Source: Desulfobacterales bacterium | GTDB taxonomy: Bacteria; Desulfobacterota; Dissulfuribacteria; Dissulfuribacterales; JAMONC01 | Assembly (NCBI GenBank): GCA_027066725.1 | Contig: JAMONC010000324.1 | Location: 1 to 6,442 of the forward strand | Length of the DNA stretch: 6,442 nt | Reading direction: 5' to 3' | Shown here: positions 1 through 5,256 of the stretch, piece after piece | Numbering within the stretch: the stretch's first letter is position 1 | Layout: each line of letters starts with the position of its first letter | Translations under genes and position numbers: made by a program | Notes under the pieces: model-generated | The model's input: only the letters and a program-made list of their open reading frames with translations | The model's database searches: none | Told to the model about the DNA's origin: nothing

Positions 1-15
1 ATAAAGTATACAAAT

Positions 16-47
16 AAAGGGGCATTAATGCCCCTTTTGTTTTTTCT
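16..47 (+). terminator. Intrinsic (rho-independent) terminator of an upstream gene
   Basis: Positions 16-37 form a perfect 22-base palindrome. Its arms are AAAGGGGCAT (16-25) and ATGCCCCTTT (28-37), so the RNA would form a stem of 8-10 pairs containing a solid GGGGC/GCCCC block. A T-rich tract to position 47, broken only by a G at 39 and a C at 46, follows at once. This is the classical layout of a rho-independent terminator reading rightward. It probably ends a transcript whose gene lies left of the window, and it insulates the radical SAM gene that starts at 108. The left flank lacks a good A-run, so strong termination of leftward transcription is less likely. Confidence 0.9.
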
Positions 48-107
48 ATTTTTTTGTTTATATAGCAGAGGAATTTTAGTCCTTTATTTTAAAGAAAGAA
101 AAAACTT

Positions 108-2723
108 ATGCATAAAAATCAAATAGATATAGAATCAATACTCCCTCTTATAAAAAAGGCATCTAGGTATCTTGGTATAGAAATAAACGCAAGGCATAAA
201 AGTTGGCATGATTGTGATACAAAGGTAACACTTATATTCCCTGATCTTTATGAGATTGGGATGTCTCATTTGGGACTACATATACTTTATCATATATTAA
301 ACGATATTCCTTATATACTTGCAGATAGATGTTATGCACCAGATACAGATCTAGAAAGGATTTTATCTAAAAAAAATATCCCCTTATGGGCGCTTGAATC
401 AAGAATGCCTTTAAGAGCTTTTGATCTTTTGGCATTTACTCTTCCTTATGAACTTTGTTATACAAATATCATTACAATATTAAAACTTTCAAGACTACCC
501 CTTTTAGCTAAAGATCGAGATGAGAATTTACCTTTTATCCTTGCAGGAGGAAGTTGTTCTATTCATACAGAGCCTATCTGTGAGGTGTTTGATGCAGTGC
601 TAGTTGGTGATGGTGAAGAGGCAGTACCTAAAATTGTTCTAACTTTAAGACAGTGGAAAAAGGCAGGTGGAAGTAAAGAAGAGCTTTTTAAAGAATTAGC
701 TAAAATAGAGGGGGTTTATATACCAAGTCTTTATGAACCTATATATGAAGGAGATAAGTTTTTAGGACTTAATCCTAAAAAGAGTTGGTTGCCACAAAGA
801 ATAAAAAGGACAATATATCCAGATCTTTCAAAGGCTCCTTTCCCAACAAAGCCAATAGTGCCTTATCTTCAAATAGTACATGATAGACTTGGGATTGAGA
901 TTGCAAGAGGGTGTACTAGAAGCTGTAGATTTTGTCAGGCAGGTATAGAGTATAGGCCTGTTAGAGAAAGGCCTGCTAAACAAGTCTTAGAGCTAGTTGA
1001 AGAAGGGCTTAAGAATTCTGGATTTGAGGAGATCTCTTTACTTTCTTTAAGTACAGGGGATTATTCATGTTTTTATCCACTTGTTAAGAAGTTAATGGAT
1101 ACCTATGTACCTAAAAAGATAGCAGTTTCACTTCCTTCAATAAGAGTGGGGACACTTACTCCACAGATAATGGCACAGATAAAAAGGGTTAGGAAAACAG
1201 GTTTTACAATGGCTCCAGAGGCAGGAAGTGAGCGATTAAGACAGGTAATAAATAAGGGGATTACTGAAGAAGATCTCATATTCACAGCTCAAATGGCTTT
1301 TGAGATGGGCTGGCTTGCTGTAAAACTCTATTTTATGATAGGGCTTCCTACAGAGACACAAGAAGATGTTATTGAAATAGCAGAGCTTTCACATAGGGTT
1401 TTAGGAGTTAAGGCAAAAGGGAAAAGAGGGAGGCAAGTAACTATAAGTGTTGGTACTTTTGTTCCAAAACCGCATACACCATTTCAATGGGAAAGACAGA
1501 TATCTATAGAAGAGTCTTGGCAACGCCTTGATCTAATAAAGAGAAATCTTAAAGCTAAAGGGCTTAAACTAAGGTGGCATGATCCAGAGCAAAGTTATCT
1601 TGAGGGTGTTTTTTCAAGAGGGGATAGGCGGCTTTTGTCACTTATAGTTAGATGTTGGGAAAAAGGAGCTAGGTTTGATGCATGGGGGGATTATTTTGAT
1701 CTTTCAAGATATAGGAAGGCTGCTAAAGAACTTGGGATAAATCTTGATTTTTATCTTAGAGAAATAGATCAAAATAGAGTCCTTTTTTGGGATCATATAG
1801 ATTGTGGAATAAAAAAGTCATATTTAAAAAAGGAGTTAAAAAGGGCAATAGATAGGATTCCAACTGCCGATTGTAGAAAAGGTGAGTGTCAAGGCTGCGG
1901 AGTTTGTGATTTTAAAAGGATAAAACCTGTTACTTGGCCTAATAGTTTAAGCCTTGATTATAGTTTATCTAAATCAAAGAAAAAAAATGGACAAGATAGT
2001 ATCTATTGGTATGCAGGTTATTTTTCAAAGTTAGGTGAACTTAGATTTTTATCTCATCTTGAGGTTGTTAGAACATTTCAAAGAGCAATAAATAGGGCAA
2101 GTATTCCTATTTCTTATACCCAAGGGTTTCATCCTAAACCTCGTATATCTTTTGGACCACCTGTACCTGTTGCTACAGAGGCAATAAGAGAACCTATTTG
2201 TTTTGGAACTTCAGAGAGTCTTAATGAGAGAGATTTTTTATTTAGGCTTAATAGTAAACTTCCTTGTGGTATTAAATTAGTAGATATATGGCTTACAAAA
2301 GAGCCGAAAAAATTTATAAAAGACAGGGGTAATACCAGATATCTAATTTCACTTTCTAGCTTATTAAAAACTAGGTCATTAGAATATTTAAGAGATAAAT
2401 TTTTAAGCTTTTTTAAAAAGGATTCTTTTATATTAAAGGTAAAAAGAAAAGATAAGGATAGATGTATTGATATAAAAAAATTTATAAAATTTTTAGCATT
2501 TGATGAGGCTGATATTAAACAGAAAATTTTAAAGGATAAGAGATACCTAACAAAATTTTGGTTAGATACAGTTAAAAATAATGAAGTTATTTATATGGAA
2601 TTTAATTTTTCTTCCGGTCCTCAGCTTAAGGCTTATGAGATTATATCAGGCATCTTAGGTCTTTCAAAAATAGAAGAGGCTGGTTTAAGGGTTTTAAAAC
2701 TCTCTTTAGAAAGGGAGGAATAA
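108..2723 (+). CDS. Radical SAM protein fused to a DUF2344 domain (TIGR03960 + TIGR03936 type), function unknown
   Basis: Predicted cytoplasmic iron-sulfur enzyme that cleaves S-adenosylmethionine to start radical chemistry; the substrate is unknown. Residues about 35-190 form a Rossmann-like, B12-binding-like region with the segments PDLYEIGMSHLG, LAGGSC and GDGEEAVP, but no cobalamin DxHxxG motif is visible. The radical SAM core follows, with the cluster motif Cys269-X3-Cys273-X2-Cys276 in the context ARGCTRSCRFCQAG. Residues 589-600 hold a second cluster, CX4CX2CX2C (Cys589, 594, 597, 600). A Lys/Ser-rich linker leads to a DUF2344/TIGR03936 domain from about 633 to the end, recognised by GELRFLSHLE and TQGFHPKPRISFG. 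The length (871) suits the two-domain fusion. The start is well bounded: an in-frame TAA lies at 90-92, no other start codon lies before 108, and the next Met is residue 52. The Shine-Dalgarno is poor (AAAGAAAG, 91-98). In other bacteria this family often lies near rng and ribosomal protein genes (recalled, not checked); here a HAD gene and murJ follow. Family call firm, role unknown. Confidence 0.93.
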   Translation: MHKNQIDIESILPLIKKASRYLGIEINARHKSWHDCDTKVTLIFPDLYEIGMSHLGLHILYHILNDIPYILADRCYAPDTDLERILSKKNIPLWALESRMPLRAFDLLAFTLPYELCYTNIITILKLSRLPLLAKDRDENLPFILAGGSCSIHTEPICEVFDAVLVGDGEEAVPKIVLTLRQWKKAGGSKEELFKELAKIEGVYIPSLYEPIYEGDKFLGLNPKKSWLPQRIKRTIYPDLSKAPFPTKPIVPYLQIVHDRLGIEIARGCTRSCRFCQAGIEYRPVRERPAKQVLELVEEGLKNSGFEEISLLSLSTGDYSCFYPLVKKLMDTYVPKKIAVSLPSIRVGTLTPQIMAQIKRVRKTGFTMAPEAGSERLRQVINKGITEEDLIFTAQMAFEMGWLAVKLYFMIGLPTETQEDVIEIAELSHRVLGVKAKGKRGRQVTISVGTFVPKPHTPFQWERQISIEESWQRLDLIKRNLKAKGLKLRWHDPEQSYLEGVFSRGDRRLLSLIVRCWEKGARFDAWGDYFDLSRYRKAAKELGINLDFYLREIDQNRVLFWDHIDCGIKKSYLKKELKRAIDRIPTADCRKGECQGCGVCDFKRIKPVTWPNSLSLDYSLSKSKKKNGQDSIYWYAGYFSKLGELRFLSHLEVVRTFQRAINRASIPISYTQGFHPKPRISFGPPVPVATEAIREPICFGTSESLNERDFLFRLNSKLPCGIKLVDIWLTKEPKKFIKDRGNTRYLISLSSLLKTRSLEYLRDKFLSFFKKDSFILKVKRKDKDRCIDIKKFIKFLAFDEADIKQKILKDKRYLTKFWLDTVKNNEVIYMEFNFSSGPQLKAYEIISGILGLSKIEEAGLRVLKLSLEREE

Positions 2724-2730
2724 GTTTTTT

Positions 2731-3390
2731 ATGATAAAGGCGGTATTTTGTGATATGGATGGGGTAATTTTAGATAGCATGCCTTATCATGTAGAGGCTT
2801 GGAAGAGGGCTGCCAAAGAATTTGGTTTTAGGCTTGATGAAGAAAAGGTGTATTTTTATGAAGGGGCTATTGAGCTTTCTAGCTCTAAAGAGGTTTTTAA
2901 AGATGGCGATAAAGAGATTAATCAAGAGATATTCTTTAAGATTTTAACTAGACAAAAACAGATATTTATAAATGATTATTTGGAAAAGATAAAAACTTTT
3001 GAATATGTACCAGAGTTATTGTCTATATTAAAAGAAAGAAACTTAAAACTTGCTCTTGTAACAAGTTCTCATAAAGACATACTTGATTATAGTTTATCTT
3101 CTGATTTAAAAAAGTTTTTTGATGTTATTGTTACAGGAGATAAGATCAAACGTCCTAAACCAAATCCAGATCCTTATCTTACAGCAATAGAAGCAACAAA
3201 AGTTGTTCCTGAGCTATCTATTGTTATAGAAAATGCTCCAGCAGGTATAAAATCAGCTAAAAGTGCAAGATGTAATTGTATAGGAATCTGCACTACATTA
3301 CCACCTTCACCTCTAATTGAGGCAGGAGCAGATAAAGTTTTTAAAACTCATAGTGAGTTAGTTGCCCATTTTTTGGATCTATTAGGATAA
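2731..3390 (+). CDS. HAD-superfamily phosphohydrolase, beta-phosphoglucomutase-like
   Basis: Soluble cytoplasmic HAD enzyme expected to hydrolyse or transfer phosphate on a small metabolite through a phospho-aspartate intermediate. Motif I is FCDMDGVILDS, with nucleophile Asp8 and acid/base Asp10. A helical C1 cap follows at about residues 16-85. Motif II is VTSS with Thr111, motif III is Lys143 in RPKPNPDPY, and motif IV is IENAPAGI with Glu167 and Asn168. The order, spacing and 219-residue length match beta-phosphoglucomutase and related sugar-phosphate phosphatases. Motif IV reads Glu-Asn where the textbook form is Glu-Asp, a variant I recall from some family members, so activity is not excluded. 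The ATG lies 7 bases after the stop of the radical SAM gene. A good GGGAGG Shine-Dalgarno (2713-2718) sits inside the end of that gene with a slightly long 12-base spacing, which argues for co-transcription and perhaps translational coupling. HAD substrates cannot be read from sequence, so no symbol is given. Confidence 0.9.
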   Translation: MIKAVFCDMDGVILDSMPYHVEAWKRAAKEFGFRLDEEKVYFYEGAIELSSSKEVFKDGDKEINQEIFFKILTRQKQIFINDYLEKIKTFEYVPELLSILKERNLKLALVTSSHKDILDYSLSSDLKKFFDVIVTGDKIKRPKPNPDPYLTAIEATKVVPELSIVIENAPAGIKSAKSARCNCIGICTTLPPSPLIEAGADKVFKTHSELVAHFLDLLG

Positions 3391-3399
3391 CTTTTTGTA

Positions 3400-5025
3400 A
3401 TGGAAAAAAAGTCTTTAGACTCAAAAGATTTTAAATCTCAACAAGATAATACCCAAGGGGTTGCTAAAAGCGCAGGTGCTGTTGCTGTTGCAGTATTTAT
3501 TTCCAGGATCCTTGGACTTGTTAGAGAACAGGTTTTTGCAGCTCTTTTTGGTGCATCTACTGCAATGGATGCATTTGTAGTTGCATATAGGATTCCTAAC
3601 TTATTAAGGGATCTTTTTGCAGAAGGTGCTCTTAGTTCTGCATTTGTAACAGTATTTAGTGAGTATGATCAAAAAAGAACTCCTGAAGAGACATGGCGTC
3701 TTGTAAATAATGTATTAAGTGTACTTCTTATATTGCTTTCAGCTATTACTTTATTTGGTATATATTTAGCTCCCTACCTTGTAAAAATTTTGGCTCCACA
3801 TTTTTCTACTATACCTGGTAAGATTCAATTGACTGTCCATCTTACCAGAATAATGTTTCCTTTTTTGCTTATGGTTTCAATTTCTGCCCTTATTATGGGT
3901 ATATTAAATACAAGAGGGCATTTTTTTATACCTTCTTTATCTTCAAGTTGTTTTAACTTTGGGACCATATTTATAGGTGGAGCTCTTGCCCTTATATTCC
4001 CTTATTTAGGTTATCGAGCCATAACTGGTATGGCTATAGGTACACTTATTGGAGGACTTTTTCAAATACTCATTCAAGTTCCTTTGCTTATAAAGGAAGG
4101 ATTTAAGTTAAATCTATTTATAAATCTAAAAGACCCCGGACTAAGAAAGATCGGAAGGCTTATAATACCTGCCATTGTTGGGCTATCAGCAACTCAGATT
4201 AATATACTTATAAATACGAATTTTGCATCAAGATGTGCTAATGGAAGTGTTTCTTGGCTAAATTATTCATTTAGATTAATGCAATTTCCTATAGGACTTT
4301 TTGGTGTAGCCCTTTCTGTTGCAACACTTCCTGTATTAGCAAGACTTGCTACTAATAAAAGGATAAAAGAATTAGGTAGTACTTTAGTTTCCTCCCTAAG
4401 TTTAGCATTTGCATGTACAATACCTGCTGCTATAGGACTTTGGATATTAGCTGTACCAATTGTAAGAATAATATTTCAAAGGGGCCATTTTAACACCTTT
4501 GATACCCTTATGACTGCAGCAGCGCTTAAGTTTTATGCTATAGGGCTTCTTGCTTATTCTGCAGTTAAGATATTAGTTCCTGCCTTTTATGCACTTGATG
4601 ATACAAGATGGCCTGTTATAGGTAGCTTTATAACAGTTATAACAAATCTAATAGTAGTTATATCTACTCTTAAGTTTTTACAGCACAGGGCAATTGCACT
4701 TTCTACTTCTGTTTCGGTATTAGTAAATTTCTTTTTTTTATCAAGTATTTTATACAAAAAAATGGGTGGATATCCTGTAAAAGAATTATTTATTTCCTTT
4801 TTAAAAATAGCTTTTGCTTCTATTGTTATGGGAATAACTATATATGTGTCTTATAACTGGTTACATTTAGATAATAACTCTGGGATCTTTTTAGATATCT
4901 TAAAATTAGCTTTTGAGGTTTTGATAGGACTGATTGTGTATGGAGTTATTTTGAATTCCTTAAAAGTTCCTGCAGTAATAGAAGCATTTACACCAATAGT
5001 AAATAAGATGAAGAAGATTTTATAG
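3400..5025 (+). CDS. murJ: Lipid II flippase MurJ (MviN family)
   Basis: Integral inner-membrane protein of the MOP superfamily that flips lipid II to the outer face of the membrane for peptidoglycan assembly. The N-terminal block SRILGLVRE ... DAFVVAYRIPNLLRDLFAEGALS is diagnostic. With a constant offset of 18, Arg36, Arg42, Asp57, Arg70 and Glu75 correspond to E. coli Arg18, Arg24, Asp39, Arg52 and Glu57. Arg292, in FRLMQFPIG, corresponds to E. coli Arg270. Hydrophobic segments run through the whole protein (for example about 104-128, 470-488 and 507-525), consistent with the 13-14 helices of the family. At 541 residues it is slightly longer than E. coli MurJ (511). Part of the excess is a hydrophilic N-terminal stretch of about 20 residues before the first helix. 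The ATG lies 9 bases after the HAD stop with only a weak TAGGA-like Shine-Dalgarno (3383-3387), but the next Met is residue 56, inside conserved sequence, so this start is preferred. It is the last gene of the apparent three-gene unit. All key residues seen are intact. Confidence 0.97.
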   Translation: MEKKSLDSKDFKSQQDNTQGVAKSAGAVAVAVFISRILGLVREQVFAALFGASTAMDAFVVAYRIPNLLRDLFAEGALSSAFVTVFSEYDQKRTPEETWRLVNNVLSVLLILLSAITLFGIYLAPYLVKILAPHFSTIPGKIQLTVHLTRIMFPFLLMVSISALIMGILNTRGHFFIPSLSSSCFNFGTIFIGGALALIFPYLGYRAITGMAIGTLIGGLFQILIQVPLLIKEGFKLNLFINLKDPGLRKIGRLIIPAIVGLSATQINILINTNFASRCANGSVSWLNYSFRLMQFPIGLFGVALSVATLPVLARLATNKRIKELGSTLVSSLSLAFACTIPAAIGLWILAVPIVRIIFQRGHFNTFDTLMTAAALKFYAIGLLAYSAVKILVPAFYALDDTRWPVIGSFITVITNLIVVISTLKFLQHRAIALSTSVSVLVNFFFLSSILYKKMGGYPVKELFISFLKIAFASIVMGITIYVSYNWLHLDNNSGIFLDILKLAFEVLIGLIVYGVILNSLKVPAVIEAFTPIVNKMKKIL

Positions 5026-5028
5026 TTT

Positions 5029-5070
5029 TTAATTAAACATTTTTATGTCTAGTTAATTAAAATTAATTAA
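5029..5070. repeat. Three TTAATTAA palindromic octamers
   Basis: The 8-base palindrome TTAATTAA occurs at 5029-5036, 5053-5060 and 5063-5070. The last two start 10 bases apart, about one helical turn. The whole stretch is nearly pure A/T, so chance or low-complexity drift is a serious alternative. It could act as a bent or easily melted segment, or as a loose transcription end after murJ. I infer no specific function. Confidence 0.4.
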
Positions 5071-5149
5071 TAAATAAATCACAAGTTTAAGTTTAAATAT
5101 GTTACAATAATTTAGATAGCAAAATTTGGGCAGAAGTATTTCTTTCCGA

Positions 5150-5174
5150 TATAAACTATAAACTAATATAAACT
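5150..5174 (+). repeat. Triple direct repeat TATAAACT, possible operator
   Basis: Exact copies of TATAAACT start at 5150, 5157 and 5167. The first two share one base and the second and third are 10 bases apart. The array abuts the candidate -35 box at 5174-5179, where an activator or repressor would typically bind. The exact eight-base match in three copies is seen directly; the regulatory role is inferred, and AT-rich background lowers its significance. Confidence 0.45.
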
Positions 5175-5201
5175 TAATAAGATTAATCATTGTTTTATAA
5201 T
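5174..5201 (+). promoter_or_regulatory. Candidate sigma-70-type promoter for the sensor gene
   Basis: A perfect -10 box TATAAT lies at 5196-5201. With a 16-base spacer, the -35 position (5174-5179) reads TTAATA, matching four of six consensus bases. Transcription would start near 5208, giving a leader of about 50 bases before the ATG at 5257. In DNA this AT-rich a TATAAT can arise by chance. The position upstream of a gene that seems to begin a new unit is the main support. Confidence 0.45.
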
Positions 5202-5233
5202 TGTTATTACTTTTTGTTGGAGAAGGTCTAATA

Positions 5234-5252
5234 GCACCAATACGTGAGGTGC
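5234..5252 (+). promoter_or_regulatory. Ribosome binding site of the sensor gene, inside a small hairpin
   Basis: The Shine-Dalgarno sequence GAGGTG (5246-5251) stands 5 bases before the ATG at 5257, near-ideal spacing, and is the strongest such site in the window. It fixes the start, since an in-frame TGA lies at 5245-5247 and no other start codon intervenes. GCACC (5234-5238) can pair with GGTGC (5248-5252) around a 9-base loop, which would bury most of the Shine-Dalgarno. The five-pair stem is weak, so control of translation by this hairpin is only a possibility. Confidence 0.6.
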
Positions 5253-5256
5253 ACTT

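Larger units (their letters stand above)
5026..5256. other. AT-rich intergenic region between murJ and the sensor gene
   Basis: This 231-base stretch has no credible gene. The two + strand ATG codons (5045 and 5099) reach stops within four codons. No GC-rich terminator follows murJ. The only candidate is an AT-only palindrome TTTAATTAAA (5028-5037) followed by a short T run, which would be weak. The left part is made of TTAATTAA-type sequence. The right part holds a triple TATAAACT repeat, a TATAAT box and a hairpin over the ribosome binding site, each listed separately. Weak termination means some read-through from murJ into the sensor gene is possible. Confidence 0.7.

Noticed and set aside
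37..64. Possible promoter TTGTTT (37-42) with TATATA (59-64) for the first operon
   Set aside because: It matches only three of six and four of six consensus bases and lies within the terminator T-tract, so it is not better than chance in this sequence. The true promoter of the operon remains unidentified.
67..90. Weak hairpin AGAGGA/TCCTTT (67-72 with 80-85) followed by TATTTT before the radical SAM gene
   Set aside because: The stem has only two G-C pairs and one G-T pair. It is too weak to call a terminator or attenuator.
1103..1285. Antisense open frame of 60 codons inside the radical SAM gene
   Set aside because: It lies wholly opposite a conserved coding region, shows no recognisable domain, and is of a size expected by chance.
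1980..1987. Run of eight A in the linker between the radical SAM part and DUF2344, where slippage would meet stops at 1997 or 2032 and release the radical SAM part alone
   Set aside because: Equal runs occur elsewhere without any domain logic (A8 at 369-376, T8 at 4732-4739), so in this AT-rich DNA the run is not notable. No stimulatory structure was seen.
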